The position numbers and the translations under genes are program-made. A stretch of DNA of 64,000 nt from DASPWW01 sp963841715 (GTDB taxonomy: Bacteria; Actinomycetota; Thermoleophilia; Solirubrobacterales; 70-9): positions 682,001-746,000 of the forward strand of contig CAWJDP010000001.1 in NCBI GenBank assembly GCA_963841715.1, read 5' to 3'. The notes beneath the pieces are model-generated. The model ran no database searches and had not been told where the DNA came from. It saw only the letters and a program-made list of their open reading frames with translations. Shown here in pieces: positions 25,287-33,112 of the stretch (position 1 is the first letter of the stretch; each line of letters begins with the position of its first letter).

Positions 25287-25419
25287 GGCGCTACTTCTTG
25301 TTCGGCTTGTAGCGAATCGTGAGTTGAAAACCCCCCGTTCGACAGCGCTCACCTCCGACCGCGCCTCCCCGAGCGTCTTCGGCGCCTGCGCCGGGTTCGC
25401 GGTCGCCTGCGGGGGAGCG

Positions 25420-25827
25420 TCAAGCGCGCGAGGGCGCGGGGCGCACGGCGACGGTCATCCGCACGAGTCCGCACAGGCGCTCCTCGTCGTCGGTGATCTC
25501 GACATCCCACACCCACGTCGTGCGGCCGCGGTGCCGGGCCCTCGCGTGCGCATTCACGTGGCCCGCGGATATCGGGCGCAGGAAGCTGGTGTCGTTCGCC
25601 TGGGCCATCGCGATCATCCCGTCGTCGAGCACGGCGAGCGCGGTCGCCGCCGAGCACACGGTCTCGGCCAGGGTCGGGTAGACGCCCCCGTGGACGATCC
25701 CGTCTGGCTGCAGGATCTTCGCCTCGACCGGGATCCGCGCCTTCGCCCAGCCGTCGCCGGACTCGTAGCCCTCGATCCCGATCAGATCTCCGAACGCGTT
25801 GGGGCCGATCTCGGGCTGCTCGCTCAC
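25420..25827 (-). CDS. PaaI-type hotdog thioesterase
   Basis: About 135 residues with the hotdog core: 'AKARIPVEAKILQPDGIVHG', then 'GVYPTLAETVCSAATALAVL' (general base on the long helix), 'NDTSFLRPISAGHVNAHARA' and 'TWVWDVEITDDEERLCGLVR'. Members hydrolyse aryl- or acyl-CoA thioesters, for example in menaquinone or phenylacetate metabolism. The GTG at 25827 is preferred because a TATCGT -10 box ends 9 nt upstream. It is divergent from the HTH-TM protein gene. From nadE's stop to here (25287-25419) I see no supported gene. Confidence 0.85.
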   Translation of the reverse strand: MSEQPEIGPNAFGDLIGIEGYESGDGWAKARIPVEAKILQPDGIVHGGVYPTLAETVCSAATALAVLDDGMIAMAQANDTSFLRPISAGHVNAHARARHRGRTTWVWDVEITDDEERLCGLVRMTVAVRPAPSRA

Positions 25828-25836
25828 CGCGCCGGG

Positions 25837-25842
25837 ACGATA
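25837..25842 (-). promoter_or_regulatory. -10 box for the thioesterase
   Basis: TATCGT on the minus strand, 9 nt before the GTG at 25827. Confidence 0.35.
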
Positions 25843-25920
25843 ACCCTCATCCGCCACCCCCAGGCTGCCGAGCGCGTAGGCTGCACAGCCGATGCTCTCC
25901 CCCGGCGGGCCAGAGGCGAG

Positions 25921-26982
25921 ATGGCGCTGAGCGACGACCAGCGCGCGATGCTCCAGCTGATGCTGGAGCGCGGCCAGAGCTACGAAGACATCGCCTCGCT
26001 GCTCGGGGTCGGCGAGGATGAGGTCCGTTCGCGCGCCCGCGACGCGCTCGCCGAGCTCGGCGGCTCCGATCCCGACGCCGAGGTCGGACTCACCGACTAC
26101 CTGCTCGGCCAGGCGGACCCGATCGGGCGCGCGGACGCGGTCCGCCACCTTCAGGACGACCCCGAGGCGCTCGACCTCGCCTCAAGCCTCGAGACGAAGC
26201 TGCGCGTGATCGCGCCCGAGGCCGAGATGCCCCAGCTTCCGGGGCGGGGCGGCCGCCGCGGTCCAAGGCGGCGTCGCGAGCGCGCCGCGGCGGCGCCGGC
26301 GGCCGAGAAGGGCGGGCGCCCCCGCCTCCGTGGCGACGGCGAGGGGATGTCCCCGAGCCAGATCCGGCTGATAGTCGTCTTCGGGCTTGTCGGCGTGCTG
26401 CTGATCGCGGCCGTAGCCGCGATCGCGGGCGGCTTCAGCAGCTCCTCGGACAGCGGCGGGAGCACCTCGGCGAGCGATACGACCGCGAGCACGACCGCCA
26501 ACAGCGCCTCGGGCCCGAGCAAGGTGCTGGCGACGATCCCGCTCAAGGGCCAGGGCGGAAGCGACGCGAGCGGCAAGGCGATCTTCGGGATCGCCGGCGG
26601 CAGCCAGCCCTACCTCGAGGCGAGTCTCAAGAACCTCCAGCCCGCGCCCGCCGGGCGCACGTACGTCCTCTGGCTGCTGCTCACCCCGACCCAGGGCTAC
26701 CCGCTTTCGCCGCTGCAGATCCCCGACAGCGGCAACTTCGACGACCGCTTCCCGATCCCGCAGTTCGCGACCCAGCTCGCGGCGCGGACGCGGTTCGTCG
26801 ACATCTCGCTGACCGACAACGCCAATCTCCAGAAGCAGCTCCCGAAGGCGGTCAAGCAGGGCAACCCGATCCTCACCTACAGCGGCGAGAGCATCGCCCG
26901 CGGCGCGGTCCCGAAGACCGCGAGCACCGCCCAAGGCGGAGCCGCCGGCGGCGGTGCGGGCGGCGGCGGAACGAGTCCCTAG
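25921..26982 (+). CDS. Membrane protein: N-terminal sigma-region-4-like HTH, one TM segment, extracytoplasmic RskA-like domain
   Basis: 353 residues. Residues 3-45 ('DDQRAMLQLMLERGQSYEDI', 'ASLLGVGEDEVRSRARDALA') look like sigma-70 region 4 HTH. Residues 55-97 form a helical segment, and 110-140 are Arg/Gly-rich. A single TM segment spans ~149-171 ('LIVVFGLVGVLLIAAVAAIA'). A Ser/Thr linker leads to a ~120-residue outer domain with 'AGRTYVLWLLLTPTQGYPLS', like the C-terminal domain of RskA anti-sigma factors. The layout suggests a one-protein signal relay across the membrane. No anti-sigma zinc motif (HxxxCxxC) is visible. Its stop shares CTAG with the convergent AGPS-like gene. Confidence 0.75.
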   Translation: MALSDDQRAMLQLMLERGQSYEDIASLLGVGEDEVRSRARDALAELGGSDPDAEVGLTDYLLGQADPIGRADAVRHLQDDPEALDLASSLETKLRVIAPEAEMPQLPGRGGRRGPRRRRERAAAAPAAEKGGRPRLRGDGEGMSPSQIRLIVVFGLVGVLLIAAVAAIAGGFSSSSDSGGSTSASDTTASTTANSASGPSKVLATIPLKGQGGSDASGKAIFGIAGGSQPYLEASLKNLQPAPAGRTYVLWLLLTPTQGYPLSPLQIPDSGNFDDRFPIPQFATQLAARTRFVDISLTDNANLQKQLPKAVKQGNPILTYSGESIARGAVPKTASTAQGGAAGGGAGGGGTSP

Positions 26983-28580
26983 CCGACGAGCTTTCCGGGA
27001 TTCATGATCCCGGTCGGATCGAAGCGGTCCTTCACCGAGCGGAGGATGTCAACGCCGAGCTCGCCGACCTCGTCCTCCATGTAGGCGATGTGGTCGCACC
27101 CGACCGCGTGGTGGTGGGTGATCGTCCCGCCGACGCGCACGATCGCCTTCGACGCGGCCTTCTTCACCGCGCGCCACTGCTTGATCTCGTCGCCGCGGCG
27201 CTGGCGGGCGATGAACGTGAAGTAGAGCGAGGCGCCGTCGGCGTACAGGTGCGAGACGTGGCACATCACTATCCCCGGCGTGCCCTGCTTCTTGAGCGCG
27301 CCCGTGATCGCATCCGTGACGGCCTCGTACAGCCCCTCGATCCCGCTCCACGAATGCGCGGTCTCGAGCGTCTCGACCATCACCCCGCGGTCGAGGAGCT
27401 CGTCACGCAGGTACGGGCCCTCGTAGCGGCCGCGGGCCCATGCGCGGCCGGGGCGCTTGCCGAGCCCGACGGCACCGCCGCGGCGCAGCACGCGCTCGCT
27501 CAGCGAGCGCCGCCGGGCGACCGTCTCGCGATCGCCCTCCCAGCCGCAGATCACGATGCAGCCGCCGGAGCGGCGCCGCGCGCTGAGGTACAGGCCGAGC
27601 AGCCGGCGGGTCATGCCCCCGGTTCCCGACAACGCCATCGATATGCGCGTCTCCTCGCGGTCCGAGAGCCGGAAGACGTCAGGCAGGCCGGCGTCCTGGG
27701 CGAGGCCGCGCGCGATCTCGATCCCGTGTGCGAAGTCGGCCACCATCCAGCCCTCGTAGCGGCGTGCGGCCGGCGCCGGCCGCACGCGGACGCCGACCTC
27801 GGTGATGACGCCGAACGCGCCCTCGGAGCCGATCACGAGCTCGCGCAGCGTGGGCCCGGCGGCCGAGTGCGGCGTCCGCGACAGCGCCAGCTCGCCGCTC
27901 GGCGAGCGCAGCGTGATCGCGTTCACGAGCGCGTCGAAGCGCCCGTAGCCGGTCGACGCCTGCCCCGCCGAGCGGGTCGCCGCGAACCCGCCTATCGTCG
28001 CGTATTCGAACGACTGCGGGAAGTGGCCGAGCGTGACCCCGGACGCCCCGAGCCGCCGCTCGGCCTCGGGGCCGAGCAACCCCGGCCCGAGCTGTGCGCT
28101 CAGGGAGCGCATGTCGACCTCGACGTCTCGAAGCCGCGAGAGGTCGAGCGAGACGATCCGCTCGAGTTCGCCCCGGACCGCGTTCACGCCCCCGACGACG
28201 CTCGTCCCGCCTCCGAACGGGATCACGCCGACGCGCTCGCGCGCGCACGCGTCCAGCACCGCTTGAACATGTCCGGCGTGCACCGGGGTGATCACCGCGT
28301 CGGGCGCGTCCTTCAGCTTGCCGGAGCGCAGCCGGACGAGGTCGGGGTAGCCCTTGCCGACGGCGTGCAGGATGCGAGCCTCCGCGCTCGTGAACACGTT
28401 CTGCTCGCCGGCCGCGTCGACGACCGACCGCGGCAGCTTCCGCCGCTTCGGCAGCGAGACATCGTCGAGCGAGACAGCGGGCCTCGGGTCGGTGTCGCCA
28501 AGCTCGTCGCGAAGCATCGCGCGGGCGTCCGCGGACAGCGAGTCCTTGTCTCGCCTATCCCCCCACCCCCACCATCTCAA
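26979..28580 (-). CDS. FAD-binding oxidase, alkyl-dihydroxyacetonephosphate synthase-like
   Basis: 533 residues. It opens with 'MRWWGWGD', typical of AGPS proteins. The FAD-binding PCMH domain has 'VIPFGGGTSVVGGV' and 'FEYATIGGFAATRSAGQAST', and the C-terminus has the histidine cluster 'GGTITHHHAVGCDHIAYM', part of the AGPS active site. AGPS replaces the acyl chain of acyl-DHAP with a fatty alcohol, the step that makes ether lipids. Bacterial homologues are known but the reaction is not proven for all. The TTG start overlaps the SRPBCC stop (TTGA), so the genes are coupled. Confidence 0.88.
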   Translation of the reverse strand: MRWWGWGDRRDKDSLSADARAMLRDELGDTDPRPAVSLDDVSLPKRRKLPRSVVDAAGEQNVFTSAEARILHAVGKGYPDLVRLRSGKLKDAPDAVITPVHAGHVQAVLDACARERVGVIPFGGGTSVVGGVNAVRGELERIVSLDLSRLRDVEVDMRSLSAQLGPGLLGPEAERRLGASGVTLGHFPQSFEYATIGGFAATRSAGQASTGYGRFDALVNAITLRSPSGELALSRTPHSAAGPTLRELVIGSEGAFGVITEVGVRVRPAPAARRYEGWMVADFAHGIEIARGLAQDAGLPDVFRLSDREETRISMALSGTGGMTRRLLGLYLSARRRSGGCIVICGWEGDRETVARRRSLSERVLRRGGAVGLGKRPGRAWARGRYEGPYLRDELLDRGVMVETLETAHSWSGIEGLYEAVTDAITGALKKQGTPGIVMCHVSHLYADGASLYFTFIARQRRGDEIKQWRAVKKAASKAIVRVGGTITHHHAVGCDHIAYMEDEVGELGVDILRSVKDRFDPTGIMNPGKLVG

Positions 28581-29053
28581 GCCGGCTCGGCCTCCTCACC
28601 GCCGGTGAGCGCGCGCTCGATCCCGTCGAGCGCCTCACCCAGCGTCCGCTTGGTTGCGCGCCGCATCATCGGCGATCCGAGCCTCGAGAGGCCGCGAAGG
28701 CTCTGCGTGCTCTGCAGCGTGACCTCGGTCTCTCCGTCGTCAGCGCGCAGCCCGATCTCCAGCTCCGAGCTGCGAACGATGCGCTCGAACGGGGTCTCGG
28801 CGACCTCCTGCTCCCAGACGAAGCGCTGGCCGGTGGCGGCGCTCGTGCACACGTAATCGGCGCGGACCGGCCGCCCCGACTTCGTCCCGAGGACGAGCGT
28901 CCAGTGGCTGCGGCGCGCGCCACGGCCGCCGCGGACGTTCTCGACCCGCGTCGCCCGCGGCCACCATCGCGGCAGGTGGTAGGGATCGGAGACCAGCGCC
29001 CAGACCTCGCGCGCGGTCGCGGGGATAATCCGCCGCCGGCTTACGCGCGGCAT
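28577..29053 (-). CDS. SRPBCC-family (polyketide cyclase/START-like) protein
   Basis: 158 residues. The opening 'RRIIPATAREVWALVSDPYH' followed by LPRWWPRATRVE is the usual SRPBCC start. A C-terminal helix ('MMRRATKRTLGEALDGIERA') closes the hydrophobic cavity. These proteins bind lipids or aromatic metabolites. Its stop overlaps the start of the AGPS-like gene, so a lipid ligand is plausible. Specific function unknown. Confidence 0.83.
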   Translation of the reverse strand: MPRVSRRRIIPATAREVWALVSDPYHLPRWWPRATRVENVRGGRGARRSHWTLVLGTKSGRPVRADYVCTSAATGQRFVWEQEVAETPFERIVRSSELEIGLRADDGETEVTLQSTQSLRGLSRLGSPMMRRATKRTLGEALDGIERALTGGEEAEPA

Positions 29054-29087
29054 CAGTGAGATCCAAGAGGGGCCGGAAGCGAGGTGT

Positions 29088-29828
29088 TCACGCGAGGCGT
29101 CTTAGGTCTCGCACCAGCAGAAGGTGCTGCATGTGCGTGCTGACCGCGGCGAGGCTCTCCAGCGTCTCCAGCGCCTCGCGGCGGCGGGCCTCGCTGTTCG
29201 AGCGCAGCGCGGGCCCGACGATCTGCTCGAGGAGGTCCGCCTCGCGACCGGCCGAGGTCCGGAACATCCTCAGGTTGCGCCCCGCGACCCCGTAGCGGGC
29301 GAGCTCGTTCGCCGAGCGGACGATCTCGACGTCGGTCTCGTCGTAGCTCGGATTACCGTCGCGAGCCTGCGCCTGCACGATCCCGAACTCCTCGAGCTCG
29401 GCGATCAGGGCCGGGTCGGCGCCGGTCTGCTCGACCAGCTCGTCCTCGGTGAACCGCGCCGTCGGCGTGTCGACGGTGACCGCGCGACGGCGCGGTCCCG
29501 GCGCCTTGCGCTTCTCGGTGGGCTCGGCCTCGTTTCCGGCCGCGAGCTCCTGGCGGATGACCCGCAGCGGCAGGAACTCGTCGCGCTGCATCCTCAGGAT
29601 CGTCCGCAGACGGTCGACGTCGGCCTGGCTGTAGAGGCGATAGCCGCCCTGGGTACGGCGGGGCGAGAGCAGCTTCTGGTCCTCGAGATAGCGGATCTTC
29701 GAGATCGAGATGTCCTCGAACTCCTGGCCGAGGATCTTGCACACGGCGCCGATCGTCAGCGCCTTGCGACGCGAGCCCGCGCTGCCGCTCCCGGCGCGGC
29801 GCGTGTTGCTCTCCGCCGCCACGGCCAC
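29088..29828 (-). CDS. ftsR: MerR-family transcriptional regulator, FtsR-like
   Basis: 246 residues. The MerR winged HTH is 'LTIGAVCKILGQEFEDISIS' followed by KIRYLEDQKLLSPRRTQGGY and 'RLYSQADVDRLRTIL'. The C-terminal half is a helical effector or dimer domain without metal-binding Cys. The 'LGQEFEDISISKIRYLEDQ' variant is that of FtsR, which activates ftsZ in corynebacteria. The gene lies 2 nt after a garA-like FHA gene, the same neighbourhood as in other actinobacteria. The symbol is assigned by this similarity and context. Confidence 0.82.
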   Translation of the reverse strand: MAVAAESNTRRAGSGSAGSRRKALTIGAVCKILGQEFEDISISKIRYLEDQKLLSPRRTQGGYRLYSQADVDRLRTILRMQRDEFLPLRVIRQELAAGNEAEPTEKRKAPGPRRRAVTVDTPTARFTEDELVEQTGADPALIAELEEFGIVQAQARDGNPSYDETDVEIVRSANELARYGVAGRNLRMFRTSAGREADLLEQIVGPALRSNSEARRREALETLESLAAVSTHMQHLLLVRDLRRLA

Positions 29829-29830
29829 GG

Positions 29831-30301
29831 TCAGCGCTCCAGATAGCTGAGCTTGTACTTGCCGATCTGGATCTCGTCTCCGTCCTCGAGCTTGTGCGAC
29901 TCGATCCGGCGGCGGTTGACGTAGGTGCCGTTGAGCGAACCGAGGTCGTCGATGTAGAGCCCGTCCTTGCGCCGCACGAGCAGCGCGTGGTTCCGCGAAA
30001 CCGTCACGTCATCGAGGAACACCTCGGCGTCGGGGGTGCGCCCGATGCTCATCCGGTCCTGCTCGAGGGTGAAGCTCTCGCCCGAGCGCCCGCCTCCGGA
30101 GCGGATGACGAGCGCGGCGCCCGCCTCCTCGACGACCTCGTCGATGTCGACCGGCTGGTAGTCGCCGGTCTCGTCGACCTTGTAGGTCATCGTCGTCGGG
30201 TCCTCGCCGCCCTCGGGCCGCGCCAGGTAGGCGCCGCACTTCTGGCAGTAGTTCGCGCCCTCGGGGTTGACGAACCCGCACTCGGGACAGTGCAGCGCCA
30301 T
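29831..30301 (-). CDS. garA: FHA-domain protein with N-terminal zinc ribbon (GarA/OdhI-like)
   Basis: 156 residues. A zinc ribbon (Cys5, Cys8, Cys19, Cys22 in 'HCPECGF' and 'NYCQKCGAYL') is followed by a linker with Thr36-Thr37 (EDPTTMTYKVDET), in the position of the phosphorylated TT pair of GarA/OdhI. The FHA domain has 'MSIGRTPDAEV', 'VSRNHALLVRR' and 'LGSLNGTYVNRRRIESHKLE'. GarA, when phosphorylated by PknB/PknG, binds its own phosphothreonine and stops inhibiting TCA enzymes. The ribbon is an addition seen in some actinobacterial forms. ftsR follows after 2 nt. Confidence 0.83.
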   Translation of the reverse strand: MALHCPECGFVNPEGANYCQKCGAYLARPEGGEDPTTMTYKVDETGDYQPVDIDEVVEEAGAALVIRSGGGRSGESFTLEQDRMSIGRTPDAEVFLDDVTVSRNHALLVRRKDGLYIDDLGSLNGTYVNRRRIESHKLEDGDEIQIGKYKLSYLER

Positions 30302-30349
30302 CAGACGCTCGACCTCGCAGCGTGCGCAATTGCTGGTCCGGGCATGCGC

Positions 30350-30616
30350 CTACTTCTCCTCAGCCCTGCCGGGGCCCTCGCCGAGCAGGATGTTGGTGAG
30401 GTCCTGGACGTCGTCGCCCGTGATCAGCGAGTCGCCCTCCTCGCGCTTGGTGCGCAGGCGATTGACGAGCTCCGCGCGCAGGATGTCGATCTTGCCGTGC
30501 AGCAGCCGTCGCCGGTAGGAAACCTCGCGCTCCTCCGCGGTCAGCTCGTCGATCAGGTCCTTCAGCTCCTGGTCGCTCATCGCGCCGATGTCGGGAAACG
30601 TCTCTTCCATCTCCAT
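30350..30616 (-). CDS. rsiG: RsiG-like c-di-GMP-responsive anti-sigma factor (short form)
   Basis: 88 residues, almost wholly helical. The c-di-GMP-binding pattern E(x)3S(x)2R(x)3[QH](x)3D is visible as Glu29, Ser33, Arg36, His40, Asp44 in 'TAEEREVSYRRRLLHGKIDI'. The preceding helix ('SDQELKDLIDELT') completes the antiparallel hairpin. In Streptomyces, RsiG bound to c-di-GMP sequesters the sporulation sigma factor WhiG; shorter forms with one motif act as homodimers in deep actinobacteria. No WhiG gene is in this window. GAGGAG precedes the ATG, and a TATAAT -10 box lies ~50 nt upstream. Confidence 0.75.
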   Translation of the reverse strand: MEMEETFPDIGAMSDQELKDLIDELTAEEREVSYRRRLLHGKIDILRAELVNRLRTKREEGDSLITGDDVQDLTNILLGEGPGRAEEK

Positions 30617-30664
30617 CCGGCTCCTCTTCTGTGCTCACCCCGTCGCCCTCGGACGGCCTGCTCG

Positions 30665-30670
30665 ATTATA
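30665..30670 (-). promoter_or_regulatory. Consensus -10 (TATAAT) for rsiG-garA-ftsR
   Basis: TATAAT on the minus strand. TTGAGC lies 14 nt further upstream, which is short spacing for a -35. It probably drives rsiG and the downstream FHA and ftsR genes. Confidence 0.6.
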
Positions 30671-30704
30671 GATCCGGTCCGCAAGCTCAACTAGAGGTTG
30701 AAGG

Positions 30705-31394
30705 TTATGGCGGGTCGCTTGCACCCCCCGATCGCCCCCGCCGCGGCTCGCGCGAGCGCGCGAGACCCGTCTTCGCGTACAGCGCCGTCGCGAGGGTCGC
30801 GAGCACGAGCCCTACGAGCACGAGCGCCTCGGGGATCCAGCTCTCGATCACCATCGCGAGGAAGATCCCGCCCATGATCCAGAACACGGCGATCCGCCCC
30901 ATCCAGTTGATCTCCAACTCGAGCCCGCGCCGCAACCCGACCTGGGCCAGGGTCGAGGTGATCAGCTCGCGCGCGACGACGAGGGCGAGCAGCCACCGCG
31001 GCAGCAGCTCGAAGTGCCAGCAGACGACGACACCGGAGAGGATCGTCAGCCGATCGACGACGGGGTCGAGGATCGCGCCCATGCGGCTGTACTGGCCGGT
31101 TGCGCGGGCGACGAATCCGTCGAGGTAGTCACCGGCGGCGATCGCAAAGAAGATGATCGCGGCGGCTGCGTCGCGGCCGTCGCCGGAGCCGAGCGCGATG
31201 TAGAGGAAGACCGGGATCGCGAGCAGCCGCGCGTAGCCGATCATGTTTGGGATCGTCAGCGGGTGCAGCGGCTGCCCGGCGCGAGTCTGCTGCGGGTTCG
31301 GACCCGAGCGGTCGAGGCCGACGAGCCGGCGCCGGCTCAGTGGCCGGCGGCGCGCCGAGCCGGACTCCGCCGCTCGCGCCCCGCCGCGGCTCAC
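30705..31394 (-). CDS. pgsA: CDP-diacylglycerol--glycerol-3-phosphate 3-phosphatidyltransferase
   Basis: 229 residues with several TM helices. The CDP-alcohol phosphotransferase motif DG(x)2AR(x)8G(x)3D(x)3D is complete in 'LDGFVARATGQYSRMGAILD' with PVVD following. It makes phosphatidylglycerol phosphate. The N-terminal ~45 residues are basic and non-conserved, but the GTG at 31394 overlaps the proS stop (GTGA), which supports the start. Other family members (cardiolipin or PI-phosphate synthases) share the motif, so the substrate is probable rather than certain. Confidence 0.86.
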   Translation of the reverse strand: MSRGGARAAESGSARRRPLSRRRLVGLDRSGPNPQQTRAGQPLHPLTIPNMIGYARLLAIPVFLYIALGSGDGRDAAAAIIFFAIAAGDYLDGFVARATGQYSRMGAILDPVVDRLTILSGVVVCWHFELLPRWLLALVVARELITSTLAQVGLRRGLELEINWMGRIAVFWIMGGIFLAMVIESWIPEALVLVGLVLATLATALYAKTGLARSREPRRGRSGGASDPP

Positions 31395-33079
31395 TCGATC
31401 CGCTCGAGCATCTCGAGCGCCTCCGCCGCGGCGCGATCGACCGCAAGCCGATCCTCGTCACCGCTGCGCCGAGCCTGCGCCTCGACCTCGCCCTCAGCGA
31501 GCGAGCGCTTGCCGATCGCGACCCGCAGCGGGCAGCCGAGGAGCTCGGCGTCCGTGAGCTTCTCCCCCGTCCCAGCCTCGCGGTCGTCGAGCACCGTCTC
31601 GACGCCGCGCTCGAGCAGCTCCGAGTAGACGCGCTCGGCGACCTCGCCGGCCTCGTCGCCCGGCTTGCCGAGCCCCGCGACATGGACCTGCCACGGGGCG
31701 AGCGAGCGCGGCCACACAATCCCTCGCTCGTCGGCGCCCTGCTCGACAGCGGCGGCGATGATCCGCGCCGGGCCGATCCCGTAGCTGCCCATCACGATCG
31801 GGCGCTCGGAGCCGTCCTCGTCGAGGTAGGTCGCCCCGAGCGCCTCCGAGTACCGCGTCCCGAGCTTGAAGATGTTGCCGATCTCGATCGCGGGCTCGAT
31901 CCGGATCTCGCCCCCGGCCGGGGAGCGGTCCCCCTCCTCGACGCTGCGAATGTCGACCTCGTCGAACTCGAAGTCGCGGCCCGGCGTGATCCCGATCAGG
32001 TGCGCGTCACCCTCGTTCGCCCCGCCGTAGAAGCCGTCGCCCCGGATCGCGGCGTCCTTCAGCACCGAGACGTCGGCCCCGACCGGCCCGACGAACCCGA
32101 CCGGGCCGAGCCGCCGCTCGATCTCCTCCGGGGTCGCGGGCCGAAAGTCGGCGCCGAGCGCGTTTCGGAGCTTGACCTCGTTCAGGCGGTGATCGCCGCG
32201 GACGAGGGTGAGAACGAAGTCGCGGTCGTCGTCGACGACCACGGGCATCGCCTTGATCGCCGCCCCGGGGGCGACCCCGAGCGCGTCGGCGACCTCGTCG
32301 ACCGTCGTCAGCCCGGGCGTCGGCACGCGCTGCGGCTGATCGAGCCGCGGCGGCATCTCGACCTGCTGCGGCGCCGCGCTCGCCACCTCGACGTTGGCCG
32401 CATACTCGCCGGCGAGCGCGATCTCGTCCTCGCCCGCGGCGCACGGCGCCATGTACTCGTGCGCGCCGCTGCCGCCCATCATCCCGACGTCGGACTCGAC
32501 CCGGTACCACTGCAGCGCGCAGCGGTCGAAGATCCGGTCGTAGGCCTCGATGTGGAGGGCGTAGCTGCGCTCGAGCCCGTCGGCGTCGCGGTCGAAGCTG
32601 TACGAGTCCTTCATCGTGAACTCGCGGGTTCGCAGCACACCGGCGCGCGGCCGCGCCTCGTCGCGCTCCTTCGTCTGCACGTGGTAGAGGATCAGCGGCA
32701 GCTCCCGGTACGAGCGCACGTCGCGGGCGATGTGGAAGGTGAGGTTCTCCTCGTGGGTCAGCGCCAGCGCGAGCTCGGCATCCCTGCGGTCGCTGAGCTT
32801 GAACAGCTCCGGGATCGAGTAGCGCCCGGTCCGCTTCCACAGCTCGGCCGGCTGCAGCACCGGCATCAGCATCTCCAAGGCGCCGATCGCGTCCATCTCC
32901 TCGCGGATGATCGCCTCGGCCTTGCGATGGATCCGCCATCCTGCCGGGAGGTAGGTCCAGATCCCGGCGCCGACCTGGCGCACGAGCCCGGCGCGAACCA
33001 TCAGCTTGTGGGAGACCGCCTCCGCGTCCGCGGGCGCGTCCTTCAGCGTCGGCAGGAAGTACGTGCTCAGCCGGCTCAC
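31391..33079 (-). CDS. proS: Prolyl-tRNA synthetase (bacterial type)
   Basis: 562 residues with class II motifs: 'GAGIWTYLPAGWRIHRKAEA', 'ALTHEENLTFHIARDVRSY' (motif 2 area), and motif 3 'VMGSYGIGPARIIAAAVEQ'. A YbaK-like insertion editing domain sits between motifs 2 and 3 ('ALGVAPGAAIKAMPVVVDDD'), as in bacterial-type ProRS. The GTG start is the family start. Its stop overlaps pgsA, and ispG lies 33 nt upstream on the same strand. Confidence 0.96.
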   Translation of the reverse strand: MSRLSTYFLPTLKDAPADAEAVSHKLMVRAGLVRQVGAGIWTYLPAGWRIHRKAEAIIREEMDAIGALEMLMPVLQPAELWKRTGRYSIPELFKLSDRRDAELALALTHEENLTFHIARDVRSYRELPLILYHVQTKERDEARPRAGVLRTREFTMKDSYSFDRDADGLERSYALHIEAYDRIFDRCALQWYRVESDVGMMGGSGAHEYMAPCAAGEDEIALAGEYAANVEVASAAPQQVEMPPRLDQPQRVPTPGLTTVDEVADALGVAPGAAIKAMPVVVDDDRDFVLTLVRGDHRLNEVKLRNALGADFRPATPEEIERRLGPVGFVGPVGADVSVLKDAAIRGDGFYGGANEGDAHLIGITPGRDFEFDEVDIRSVEEGDRSPAGGEIRIEPAIEIGNIFKLGTRYSEALGATYLDEDGSERPIVMGSYGIGPARIIAAAVEQGADERGIVWPRSLAPWQVHVAGLGKPGDEAGEVAERVYSELLERGVETVLDDREAGTGEKLTDAELLGCPLRVAIGKRSLAEGEVEAQARRSGDEDRLAVDRAAAEALEMLERIE

Positions 33080-33112
33080 GGGCCGGAGCCTAGATGACCC
33101 TGCGGTTCTTGC

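Noticed and set aside
21782..25352. Two long minus-strand frames opposite the metallopeptidase and nadE genes
   Set aside because: They are mirror frames of strongly coding genes, rich in Arg/Val/Asp, with no recognisable domain or start signal.
25287..25419. Short minus-strand frame ending LTIRYKPNKK
   Set aside because: It has no ATG, GTG or TTG in frame after the previous stop, and about 35 codons only. A gene remnant is possible but unsupported.
30350..30616. The RsiG-like protein as the partner of the sigma factor at 3477
   Set aside because: RsiG is known to bind WhiG. The factor here is SigB/F-type and 27 kb away, so pairing them would be a guess.
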